Source of the DNA: Lumbricus rubellus
Taxonomy: Eukaryota; Annelida; Clitellata; Crassiclitellata; Lumbricidae
Assembly: GCA_945859605.1 (NCBI GenBank)
Contig: OX243815.1
Span: 39,977,959-40,041,958, forward strand
Direction: 5' to 3'
DNA: 64,000 bases
In this document: positions 53,025 to 61,357 of the stretch, in pieces
Position numbering within the stretch: position 1 is the first letter of the stretch
Layout: every line of letters begins with the position of its first letter
Made by a program: the position numbers and the translations under genes
Notes under the pieces: model-generated
What the model saw: only the letters and a program-made list of their open reading frames with translations
Told to the model about the DNA's origin: nothing
Database searches by the model: none

Positions 53025-53669
53025 ATGAGCGCTTACGCTAAGGTCAAAGTTAATATTTCTGAAGGGCAAAAAGAGAAGATTAAGCGAGCTGCTCAAGTAG
53101 GGACTGGAGTGAGTATAAGACTTTCTCATGAAGACATAACTGGTGAGCATGTATTAGCTCTAAACCAGAGGCAAATTAACAAGTTAACTAAAGCGTATCA
53201 GAATGGAACTGGTTTGACAATTAAAATGGGTAAAAAGCAATTAGAAGACAATGCGAGAGTCGAAGGCGGATTTATTGGCGCTATTCTACCGTTCTTAGCA
53301 ACAGCCGGAAAGTTTCTACTGTCTAGTGTTCTTCCGAGTTTAGCCACAGGAGCCTTAACAGGATTGGGTTCTGCAGCTGGTTCCAAAATTGTCGATAAAA
53401 TTAGTGGATCTTCGATCTCACACCCGATAAGTGGATCTTCGATCTCACAAAGTGGATCTGGAGTGCTCTACGTTAAGAAAGGAGGAATATGCTGTAAAAT
53501 AGTGCCTGCTGGGGAAGGTCTTTTTCTATCTCCGTGGAAAAAGGGTATTTCGATATCGGGTTCCGGTCTGTTTATGAAAAGAGGAACAGGATATGTCAGC
53601 GGTGAAGGTCTTATACTTGGTCCCAATTCACCATTTAAAAATATTCCTATTCTTGGAATGTTACTTTAA
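53025..53669 (+). CDS. Polinton structural protein with glycine/alanine-rich hydrophobic segment
   Basis: 214 residues in three parts: a basic N-terminus with heptad-like K/Q repeats (1-75), a hydrophobic small-residue stretch (about 80-125; GGFIGAILPFLATAG, LPSLATGALTGLGSAAG) that could insert in membranes, and a Ser/Gly/Ile-rich C-terminus with a tandem GSSISHPIS/GSSISQSG unit and ending in IPILGML. I know similar proteins only as conserved Polinton genes of unassigned function. A capsid-associated or membrane-active role is inference from composition and from its place between capsid genes. Confidence 0.7.
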   Translation: MSAYAKVKVNISEGQKEKIKRAAQVGTGVSIRLSHEDITGEHVLALNQRQINKLTKAYQNGTGLTIKMGKKQLEDNARVEGGFIGAILPFLATAGKFLLSSVLPSLATGALTGLGSAAGSKIVDKISGSSISHPISGSSISQSGSGVLYVKKGGICCKIVPAGEGLFLSPWKKGISISGSGLFMKRGTGYVSGEGLILGPNSPFKNIPILGMLL

Positions 53670-53685
53670 AAAACCACTTATATAA

Positions 53686-54072
53686 ATGTCTGGATACGGT
53701 CACCCAATACACAAATTTATCACCAAACGAAAGCCTCGTGTGAGTACGATAATTTGGTTGCCTAAAGTGGTCACTCACGCTCCTGCAAGACAACGAGCAG
53801 GCGATAGATATGAGATTTTTGCTCAGCAAGCGATAACGATTGAACCAAAGACAAATATTACAGTAGAAGTAGGCCTTGGAGTCCGAATGACCAGTGGAAT
53901 GTGTCTAGTCTCTCTCAGGCAGAAGTTGAAACAACTCAGACTGAGCCTTCAAGATGGTACTGTCCTAGAGGACGCAGAGGATATAATAATTACAATACAA
54001 AACAACTCCGATTCACCAGTTACTATAAACGAAAAAGACTCCATATGTTATGTTAATTACTACGATGCATAA
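53686..54072 (+). CDS. dUTPase-fold protein, catalytic motifs degenerate
   Basis: 128 residues. APARQRAGDRYEIFA resembles dUTPase motif 1 (AGYDL context). ITIEPKTNITVEVGLGVRM has the pattern of the following strands. NNSDSPVTINEKDSI resembles the strand that closes the trimeric fold (N..D....I..GD.I). The signature residues for substrate binding (the RSGL-type motif and the tyrosine of motif 3) are not present where expected, and the C-terminal P-loop-like motif is missing. It therefore probably keeps the fold without dUTPase activity, perhaps as a trimeric structural protein. Gene leader: CTTATATAA before the ATG. Confidence 0.6.
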   Translation: MSGYGHPIHKFITKRKPRVSTIIWLPKVVTHAPARQRAGDRYEIFAQQAITIEPKTNITVEVGLGVRMTSGMCLVSLRQKLKQLRLSLQDGTVLEDAEDIIITIQNNSDSPVTINEKDSICYVNYYDA

Positions 54073-54140
54073 CGTGTACGTTTTACGTTACGTTTTACGT
54101 TACGTTTTACGTTACGTTTTAAACATTATACTTATAATAA
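54073..54140 (+). repeat. ACGTTTTACGTT tandem repeat between Polinton genes
   Basis: Four units of ACGTTTTACGTT (about 54078-54122) followed by an AT-rich leader CATTATACTTATAATAAAAAA. Possibly a regulatory array. Confidence 0.7.
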
Positions 54141-54144
54141 AAAA

Positions 54145-55044
54145 ATGTCACTACTGAAAATTAGTGATCCTGCAAAAAGAGATTTTATTATCGAAGAGTT
54201 TTTAAAAACGAAAAAAAATATTAAACAAAACTTTCTCTCAGAGAGAATAGACGATCTTGGACTTCAACGAGAATTAACGAAAATCTACAAACCAATAGTC
54301 GACTCTCAATCGGCAATTTCAAAAGAACAAAACGCTTTGCTGTCGACAATAAAAGATAATTCTGCAGCAACATCACTTGCTCTAAAATCACTTCCAGATT
54401 CGTTGAAAACTATTCAATTTCCCCAGTATCCGTCTATAGAGGCGTACGATGACGATGACCCAGTAGAAGACATTAGAAGGTTAGAATTAGGAAATATTGC
54501 AGTTGAATACCTTAAAAAATATGCTTCTGATAAAAGACTTGTGGATACAACATTCGGATTAAGATCAAGAGATGGAAAATTCTACATCGGTGACAGCGAA
54601 GCCTCAATCCAAGGAAATGATATTACAGTTGGAACCACAACTTATCAAGGAACTCCAGGATTATGGGAATTGTTAACGTTAGCTAGTCCAAACAGTTCAA
54701 TTTATGATAATCGTGATCTCGAAGAATACGCCGAGATTCTAATTAAAACGAATGCCATGAGTCAGCCAAATAAACCAAACAAACCTAAATCGTCTAGAAG
54801 TGTAAAATATGCAAAGATAATAAAACCCATATGGGACGATTACATGAAGTTAAGAGGTAAAACAGGAAGCGGAATAATTACCATTCCTTCAGATCCTAAC
54901 GAATTAGTAAAACAATTAGAGTTGCGAATATATAGCTACAAAGCGGGAAATACAGGTGTAAGAAATGAAATTGTAGGTATGACGGATGAGTTACTAAGAC
55001 AAAGAGTGATAACCAAAGATGAATATAAAAAATTGACGATCTAA
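54145..55044 (+). CDS. Conserved Polinton protein (DUF8207-like)
   Basis: 299 residues. The N-terminal 75 residues are helical and charged (possible coiled coil). An acidic hinge (YDDDDPVEDI) near 100 is followed by a compact domain with FGLRSRDGKFYIGDSEASI, ITVGTTTYQGTPGLWELLTL, which I associate with the DUF8207 family found in many Polintons. The C-terminus is helical and lysine-rich. Function is unknown; its position among capsid genes suggests a virion or assembly protein. The GTxGLWELLT box is the most diagnostic part. Confidence 0.75.
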   Translation: MSLLKISDPAKRDFIIEEFLKTKKNIKQNFLSERIDDLGLQRELTKIYKPIVDSQSAISKEQNALLSTIKDNSAATSLALKSLPDSLKTIQFPQYPSIEAYDDDDPVEDIRRLELGNIAVEYLKKYASDKRLVDTTFGLRSRDGKFYIGDSEASIQGNDITVGTTTYQGTPGLWELLTLASPNSSIYDNRDLEEYAEILIKTNAMSQPNKPNKPKSSRSVKYAKIIKPIWDDYMKLRGKTGSGIITIPSDPNELVKQLELRIYSYKAGNTGVRNEIVGMTDELLRQRVITKDEYKKLTI

Positions 55045-55085
55045 TTTAAAAATTGATGATCTAATTAAAAATTGATGATATAGAA

Positions 55086-55442
55086 ATGCTGGTCGTTGCG
55101 AGAAGAAGTTATAAAAAAGTACACGTTGTCGGTGGAGCAGGAATATTCGATTCCATTGCAGGATTTCTCAAGAGACTACTGACATCGAATGCAGCCAAAC
55201 AAATTGCGAGCACAGCTGTCAAAGAGATTGGGAGTGTTGCTAAGGATAAGGCTATCGACGTTGGAAAACGATTACTCAATAAGATACTCCCACCAACCAC
55301 CGTTCAACAGCCGATAACTCAGGAAACTAAAGTCATTCTAGCTAGATTACTCGGGTCGAATCCGCAAATGACGGGAGGAGCTATTAGAATTCAGGATCTC
55401 GTAAAACGTTTAAACGGAGGTGGTTTGAAAATGGCAGTTTAA
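55086..55442 (+). CDS. pVI-like amphipathic Polinton protein with adenain-type sites
   Basis: 118 residues. A short basic head is followed by VVGGAG, then a long amphipathic helix (IFDSIAGFLKRLLTS... to about residue 70), a proline linker, and a C-terminal helix. QMTGGA and RLNGGG fit the adenovirus protease consensus (M/I/L)xGG-x, and VVGGA nearly does. This is the layout of adenovirus pVI: a membrane-lytic helix released after cleavage by the protease, here encoded at 60913. No sequence match to pVI is claimed; the comparison is structural and inferential. Gene order beside the major capsid protein supports it. Confidence 0.6.
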   Translation: MLVVARRSYKKVHVVGGAGIFDSIAGFLKRLLTSNAAKQIASTAVKEIGSVAKDKAIDVGKRLLNKILPPTTVQQPITQETKVILARLLGSNPQMTGGAIRIQDLVKRLNGGGLKMAV

Positions 55443-55507
55443 ATTTATTTTGCTTAAGTTTATTTTCTTATTTAGGTGTAAAAATTTATTTTCTTATTTA
55501 AAAATAT

Positions 55508-56818
55508 ATGTATAATAAAATGCAATCCGATATTCTAAGATTCACAGAGCAACCATTGATCGATGAAGGTATCGAGCGATACGAATGGCATGAGTACGAA
55601 CCTGTAGCGAGAACTAACCTTAACAGTTCTGGTGAAATTAGAATAAATATTGAATTACAAGACTTATACAGTCACCCAGCAGAGTCATATCTACAATTCG
55701 ACGGAAGACTAATTAAAGCCGATGACACCGCATACGTTAACGCCGATTTAGTCGCTCTTACGAATAATGGGCTTATGTATCTATTCAGTCAAATATCCTA
55801 TCAGTTATCTAATCAAGAAATCGAAACGCTATTTCATCCGGGTCAAGCTACAACGATGCTCGGTTTACTTACGTATCCAAACGATTTTCAGCTGACTCAA
55901 GGCTTAAATCAGCTGTGGTATAAAGACACTGGAGCGACTGCTGTTATTGCGGACAACCCCGGATTTGCCACTAGACAAAGCTTTCTCATTCGCAAACCAA
56001 ACACTAAAGGAATGTTCAGCTTTATTGTTCCGTTGAAGCATATTTTCGGGTTTTGCGATGATTACGACAAGATTATTTACGGCTTCAAACAGACGCTGAC
56101 TTTAGTTCGTAAAGCGGACGATGATGCCATATTCCGAGATAACGCTGCAGCTGCTGGAAAAGTTGCGATAAACAAAATTTCATGGTTTATTCCGCACGTT
56201 ATTCCTTCCGATATGGAACGAATGCAGTTGTATAAGACAATTGAATCGAAATTAACGTTACCAGTTGCGTATAGAGCTCGTCAATGCGACACAATAACAG
56301 TTCCTCAATCGACAAGTTTTAGTTGGCGTTTGAGCGTAAAAACTTCACCGGAGAAACCTAGATATATCATCGTAGGATTTCAAACGGACCGTAGCGGTAA
56401 TCAGGAAAGTAATCCGTCGCTATTTAATCACTGCGATCTCAAGAACATTTATGTGATGATGAACCAGGAAAGATATCCAGCTGTCGACCATAACCTGTCG
56501 TTTCCTAATCAACAATTCTCCAGAGCGTACAGAGACGCGTCCTCCTTTAGTCAAAAATTCTATGGTATGGATAAGTTGATCACGCAAGGAAATATAACAC
56601 CTGTAGATTATAAAGAATTATATCCGCTGTTCGTGTTCGATGTAAGCAAACAATCCGAGCGTTTGAAATCGTCAGTCGTTGATATTCAGATTAAGGCTCT
56701 TTTCAATGCAGCAGTGCCAGCCGACACCGAAGCGTATGCTGTCGTAATTTCAGATAGGTTGCTGCAGTTCCAATCGGATGGGCAGAAAATGAGTGTTGTG
56801 TATGGAAAATTGATTTAA
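55508..56818 (+). CDS. MCP: Major capsid protein, double jelly-roll (Polinton MCP)
   Basis: 436 residues from the first ATG; the second ATG at 55520 (AAAATGC) has the better context and gives 432. Landmarks of the Polinton MCP family are visible: YEWHEYEPVARTNLNSSGEI, YLQFDGRL, FSQISYQLSNQEIE, a FIVPLKHIFGFCDDYDKI block near 175, and FSWRLSVKTSPEKPRYIIVGFQT near 275. The length matches a tandem jelly-roll protein. Trimers of it would form the hexagonal capsomers. No stops or frameshifts. Confidence 0.92.
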   Translation: MYNKMQSDILRFTEQPLIDEGIERYEWHEYEPVARTNLNSSGEIRINIELQDLYSHPAESYLQFDGRLIKADDTAYVNADLVALTNNGLMYLFSQISYQLSNQEIETLFHPGQATTMLGLLTYPNDFQLTQGLNQLWYKDTGATAVIADNPGFATRQSFLIRKPNTKGMFSFIVPLKHIFGFCDDYDKIIYGFKQTLTLVRKADDDAIFRDNAAAAGKVAINKISWFIPHVIPSDMERMQLYKTIESKLTLPVAYRARQCDTITVPQSTSFSWRLSVKTSPEKPRYIIVGFQTDRSGNQESNPSLFNHCDLKNIYVMMNQERYPAVDHNLSFPNQQFSRAYRDASSFSQKFYGMDKLITQGNITPVDYKELYPLFVFDVSKQSERLKSSVVDIQIKALFNAAVPADTEAYAVVISDRLLQFQSDGQKMSVVYGKLI

Positions 56819-56834
56819 AGAATACTTATATATT

Positions 56835-57164
56835 ATGAAGCTACCAGAGCTTAGAATGTTAGCCAAGCATCACGATGTAACAGGCACTTCGCATCTCAAC
56901 AAACCTCAAATGATAGCTGTATTGATTGAAAAGAATATTCTTCCGACGGACTACAAGTCTGTGTCATATCGACATGACACGTTGGGTAGTATCAGGAAAC
57001 AACCGAGAAGAGTAGATATTATAGATCGAGAGACTGGCGTTATTACCTCGTATCCATCGATGTATAAAGCCGCTAAGGCGTATGGTCAGAGTGCTGGCAT
57101 AATAGCTTATCATAATGGAAATGTCTGGAGAGATAGATACGAAATTAAAGTGTATGAGAGATAG
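56835..57164 (+). CDS. SAP-like plus NUMOD1-like DNA-binding protein
   Basis: 109 residues. Residues 1-35 (LPELRMLAKHHDV...LNKPQMIAVLIEKN) have the SAP/Rho-N helix-extended-loop-helix pattern. 60-109 (DRETGVITSYPSMYKAAKAYG, then a short strand NVWRDRYEIKVY) resembles the NUMOD1 helix-turn-helix module known from homing endonucleases and phage proteins. No nuclease domain accompanies it. Likely a sequence-specific DNA-binding factor, for example a regulator or genome organiser; the role is inference. It lies 16 bp after the MCP gene and 63 bp before the polymerase. Confidence 0.65.
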   Translation: MKLPELRMLAKHHDVTGTSHLNKPQMIAVLIEKNILPTDYKSVSYRHDTLGSIRKQPRRVDIIDRETGVITSYPSMYKAAKAYGQSAGIIAYHNGNVWRDRYEIKVYER

Positions 57165-57227
57165 ATACATGTATGAAATTGAAGTGTTCGAATATGGATA
57201 TTAATATTTTTGCGTGGTAAAAATAAA

Positions 57228-60200
57228 ATGGATTTAAAGAAAAGTAGTTTAAGAAACATGAACCATGTTGAACACTTGCTCGACTCATCGGTTCCTGACA
57301 TTAAGGTTCCTACGCTTACACCCACACCTGGTAAGTACAAACCAGTAGCGCCTAAGAGAAAATACAAAAATAGGGTTAGAGCTAAAATAAATGATTTTGC
57401 GGATTGGCTACTTAGTTATGTGCCCGAACAAGCAGAGGTTAATGAAAAACTAGAATCATTGAAGTCAACTGTTTCTAGGATATTTGATAAAATTAAAATT
57501 AGAGAAACGGCGTCGGCTATTAAAGGATTCACCAAGCAATATAGAATAGATGGAACTAATGGAATGGACGCCTCGTCGTTTCTTAATTTCGTCAGACCGC
57601 AGGTAGTAAATCTGTTGTCGAGTAATCGCCAGACAAAGACTAATTTGGTTCTTACTTGTACTATGGAACGAATAGATATGAAATCTGGAATAGTGACTTC
57701 TGAGGATATACCATTCGTTTCCAGGGCAGAAGTTATTTTAGAAGCAACCGACTTGAATGAAATATACAGCAGAAAAAAGGATAAAATCATGGAGTCTATT
57801 GCTAGTTTTCAGATGCAAGGAAGTAATTGGAGATTTAAAGCTGTTGTAAAATTAGATATAAATACAGTAAAATATACCCCCTTGAGAGGTAGTTCTTACA
57901 TTCCACTTCCCAGCTTCTTAGCTAATAAAAAGGCTATTATTAACATGAAAAACGACGACGAAGAATGTTTCAAATGGTGTATCACTAGAGCTTTGAATCC
58001 GGTTGTGAAAAATCCGGAAAAAATAAAGAAAGCTTTGAAAGAACAATCGAAAAAACTTAATTGGAGTGGTATTGAGTTTCCGGTAGCGACTGATGCTAAT
58101 GTGATAGGTAAATTTGAGAGAAATAATAATATTAGTGTTAATATATTTGGTTACGAAAAACATGTCTATCCGCTTTATCTGTCTAACTGTGAAAGCGATA
58201 TTTGTGTAGATCTATTGCTTATTTCCAACGGAGAACGGAAACATTATTGCTGGATAAAGAATTTTAACCGATTGATGACGTTCCGAACAGCAAATTCGCA
58301 TTATTCAGCGCACTATTGTAAAAGGTGTATGAATGGTTTCACAACGACAGAAGCGCTTAACAACCATAATGAGTACTGCAAACACCATAACGCACAAAAA
58401 ATAGAAAAGCCAGAAAAAGGAACTATGTTAAGTTTTAAAAATTATAACAATTCTATGAGGGTTCCGTTTATAGTGTACGCAGATTTTGAGTCTTTTGTAA
58501 AACCGATCGATACATGCCAACCAAATCCAGAGTTGTCGTACACTAATAAATATCAAAAGCATATTCCTAGCTCCTTTTGTTACCACATAAAATGTTTCGA
58601 CGATAGTGTATATTCTCAAGATCCTGTGACGTTTACGGCTGAAAGCGAAGATGATGATGTTGGTCAAATATTTGTAGATAAACTAGAAGAGAATATAAAA
58701 CAAATATATAATCAATTTAAATTCCCTAAGAAGATGATATTTACAGAAGAGGACAAGAAGTGTTTTGATGGAGCTACTATATGCCATATCTGTGAAAAAA
58801 CGTTGGGCGAAGACCGAGTGAGAGATCACTGTCATCTTAGCGGTAAATTTAGAGGGGCTGCTCATAACATTTGTAATTTAGACTATAAAGTCCCCAAGTT
58901 TTTCCCTGTAGTGTTTCATAATCTTTCCGGGTACGATTGTCATCTGTTCATTAAGAAACTGAGAGGTAATAATGGAGAGAAAATTAATTGCATACCTAAT
59001 AACGAGGAAAAGTATATATCTTTTAGCAGAGAGGTCGTTGTTGATAAGTTTGTAAATAAAGAGGGAAAAGAGATTACCGTCAAGCGACAACTGCGTTTTA
59101 TCGACAGTTTTAAATTTATGGCTTCTAGTCTTGATGCTTTATCGAGGAACCTAAGCAAAGACCAGTGTAAAAATATTGGGAAACGATATACTGGAAAGAA
59201 GCTCGATCTTTTGCTGAGAAAAGGCATATATCCTTATGACTACGTCGATTCATTTACTACCTTTAATGAAACCGAACTACCACCAAAATCCGCTTTCTAT
59301 TCTAAGCTAAATGATTCGAATATTAGCGATGAAGACTACGAGCATGCAAAAACGGTATGGAAGGAATTTGGATGCAAAACATTCAGAGAATATCACGATT
59401 TATACAACGTTTCGGATGTTCTGTTACTTGCCGATGTTTTCGAAAACTTTAGAGATGTGTGTATGAAGAACTATACGCTTGACCCTGCATGGTATTTTAC
59501 ATCTCCTGGTTTAGCCTGGGATGCCGCTTTAAAATTGACAGGCGTGAAATTGGAGTTATTGAATGCTTACGATATGATTCTGATGCTTAGGCAAGGGATG
59601 AGAGGAGGAGTGAGCACAATATCAAATCGTTACGGGAAAGCGAATAATAAATATATGAGCGATTTCAATAGTAACGAAAATTCTACATTTATTACTTACC
59701 TGGATGCGAATAATCTATATGGATGTGCTATGATCAAAAATTTACCTACTCACGGGTTCAAATGGATGAACGAAGATGAATTAAAAAATTGGAGAAGTAT
59801 TCCATGCATATTGGAAGTTGATTTGGAATATCCTAAAGAGTTACACGACCTGCATAACGATTTTCCGTTAGCCCCCGAAAGCATTGAGATTAACAAAGTC
59901 AAAAAGTTAATTCCAAACTTAAACGATAAAAAGAAGTATGTGCTGCACTACGATAATCTGAAGCTGTATGAGAGCTTGGGTTTGAAAATAACAAAGGTGC
60001 ATAGAGGTGTACTATTCGAAGAAAGTGATTGGTTGAAAAAGTATATCGATTTAAATACAGCTCTTAGAACGAAAGCTACTAATGACTTTGAAAAAGACTT
60101 TTTCAAATTAATGAATAACAGTGTCTTTGGAAAAACTTGTGAGAACATTGAAAATCGTGTTGATGTAGAGTTAGTGTGTCAAGAGGAGAGGGCTATTGAA

Positions 60201-60896
60201 CTAGCCGCTAAACCTAATTATGAGAGATGTACTATTTTCGATGAAAATCTAATAGCCGTTCACATGAAAAAAACTAAATTGTACTATAATAAACCTATAT
60301 ATCTTGGCATGTGTATATTAGACTTGAGCAAAACGCTGATGTATGAATTTCATTACAATTACATCAAGGATAAATACGGAAATAGAGCTAAATTATTATT
60401 TACCGATACAGATTCTTTGACATACGAAATTAAAACTGAAGACTTTTACTCAGATATCGCAGAAGATATTAAAGCTCGATTCGACACGAGTGAATACCCG
60501 AGAGATCATCCATCTGGTATTGAGGTTGGAGTAAATAAAAAAGTTATTGGAATGTTCAAGGATGAAACTAGTGGAAAACAGATAAAAGAATTTATCGGGT
60601 TGCGAGCAAAGTTGTATTCTTATAAGATGGCTGCTGGAGATGAGCACAAGAAATGTAAAGGTATTAAGAAGAATGTTGTCCAGAAAACTATTACTCACGA
60701 AGATTATAAAGATTGCTTATTTACTAAAAAAGAACAACAACGAACGATGAATGTTATTAGATCTTATCATCACGATATTTATACGGAAGAAATTAATAAA
60801 GTTGCATTATCTGCAGATGACGACAAACGGGTAATAATGCAAGATGGCATTCATACTTTGGCATATGGTCACTACTCGTTGAAAATTTTTAATTAA
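57228..60896 (+). CDS. POLB: Protein-primed family B DNA polymerase (Polinton pPolB)
   Basis: 1222 residues from the ATG in AAAATGG at 57228; earlier in-frame codons lack an ATG. Residues 1-360 are a long N-terminal region that may include the terminal-protein function, ending in a C2H2-like motif (YCKRCMNGF...H..YC). The 3'-5' exonuclease has YADFES (Exo I, about 418), FHNLSGYDCHL (Exo II, about 565) and NVSDVLLLADV (Exo III, about 730). Between them lies the Endonuclease VII-like zinc module CHIC...DHCH...HNICNLDYK (about 517-550) typical of Polinton polymerases. Polymerase motifs are DANNLYGCAM (A, about 824), KLMNNSVFGKT (B, about 960) and LFTDTDSL (C, about 1058). All catalytic residues are present. 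It would replicate the linear element from its protein-capped ends. Confidence 0.97.
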   Translation: MDLKKSSLRNMNHVEHLLDSSVPDIKVPTLTPTPGKYKPVAPKRKYKNRVRAKINDFADWLLSYVPEQAEVNEKLESLKSTVSRIFDKIKIRETASAIKGFTKQYRIDGTNGMDASSFLNFVRPQVVNLLSSNRQTKTNLVLTCTMERIDMKSGIVTSEDIPFVSRAEVILEATDLNEIYSRKKDKIMESIASFQMQGSNWRFKAVVKLDINTVKYTPLRGSSYIPLPSFLANKKAIINMKNDDEECFKWCITRALNPVVKNPEKIKKALKEQSKKLNWSGIEFPVATDANVIGKFERNNNISVNIFGYEKHVYPLYLSNCESDICVDLLLISNGERKHYCWIKNFNRLMTFRTANSHYSAHYCKRCMNGFTTTEALNNHNEYCKHHNAQKIEKPEKGTMLSFKNYNNSMRVPFIVYADFESFVKPIDTCQPNPELSYTNKYQKHIPSSFCYHIKCFDDSVYSQDPVTFTAESEDDDVGQIFVDKLEENIKQIYNQFKFPKKMIFTEEDKKCFDGATICHICEKTLGEDRVRDHCHLSGKFRGAAHNICNLDYKVPKFFPVVFHNLSGYDCHLFIKKLRGNNGEKINCIPNNEEKYISFSREVVVDKFVNKEGKEITVKRQLRFIDSFKFMASSLDALSRNLSKDQCKNIGKRYTGKKLDLLLRKGIYPYDYVDSFTTFNETELPPKSAFYSKLNDSNISDEDYEHAKTVWKEFGCKTFREYHDLYNVSDVLLLADVFENFRDVCMKNYTLDPAWYFTSPGLAWDAALKLTGVKLELLNAYDMILMLRQGMRGGVSTISNRYGKANNKYMSDFNSNENSTFITYLDANNLYGCAMIKNLPTHGFKWMNEDELKNWRSIPCILEVDLEYPKELHDLHNDFPLAPESIEINKVKKLIPNLNDKKKYVLHYDNLKLYESLGLKITKVHRGVLFEESDWLKKYIDLNTALRTKATNDFEKDFFKLMNNSVFGKTCENIENRVDVELVCQEERAIELAAKPNYERCTIFDENLIAVHMKKTKLYYNKPIYLGMCILDLSKTLMYEFHYNYIKDKYGNRAKLLFTDTDSLTYEIKTEDFYSDIAEDIKARFDTSEYPRDHPSGIEVGVNKKVIGMFKDETSGKQIKEFIGLRAKLYSYKMAAGDEHKKCKGIKKNVVQKTITHEDYKDCLFTKKEQQRTMNVIRSYHHDIYTEEINKVALSADDDKRVIMQDGIHTLAYGHYSLKIFN

Positions 60897-60912
60897 TGTT
60901 TATATTAAATAA

Positions 60913-61338
60913 ATGAGCGTCAAACAAATCGATGTTTGTGGAGTAGTGCTACCGAATATTGCTTTATCGAATGTGGATCTAATCGAAGCGGCTAAGAAAC
61001 TAAATATTCCGAATTTTAGGGGTGTGTTCTTACGAGACGAGCTACCGAAGAAACCTAGACGGAATGAGTGTGGGATATTGAATCTAGATGGTTCTAATGG
61101 GGTGGGCTCGCACTGGTGCGCTTTCTTAAAGAGCGGTAACGAGAAAATATATTTCGATAGTTACGGCCTTCCTCCTCCTCTGGAACTGATAAAGTATTTA
61201 CGCCGTCCAGTGTTATATAACAGCGAGCGAATACAGCCGGATAACGAAGTGTTTTGTGGCCATTTATGTTTGTACGTCTTAAAGAAGACGATGAACGATG
61301 GAATGAATTTTCAAGAAGTTATAAACGGCTTGCATTAA
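60913..61338 (+). CDS. PRO: Adenain-like cysteine protease (Polinton PRO)
   Basis: 141 residues of the C5/Ulp1-type fold. The catalytic residues are in order and properly spaced: H67 in GVGSHWCAF, acid D82 in YFDSYG, Q108 in ERIQP and the nucleophile C115 in VFCGHLC. It matures capsid proteins in adenovirus-like assembly. Candidate substrates in this element are the proteins at 55086 (MTGGA, LNGGG) and perhaps 53025. It starts 16 bp after the polymerase stop. Confidence 0.93.
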   Translation: MSVKQIDVCGVVLPNIALSNVDLIEAAKKLNIPNFRGVFLRDELPKKPRRNECGILNLDGSNGVGSHWCAFLKSGNEKIYFDSYGLPPPLELIKYLRRPVLYNSERIQPDNEVFCGHLCLYVLKKTMNDGMNFQEVINGLH

Positions 61339-61357
61339 AAATTATTTTATATATAAA

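Noticed and set aside
53198..53386. Small frames opposite or inside the Polinton structural genes
   Set aside because: Out-of-frame shadows lacking leaders like those of the real genes.
57416..60698. Minus-strand frames opposite the polymerase
   Set aside because: Antisense shadows without motifs.
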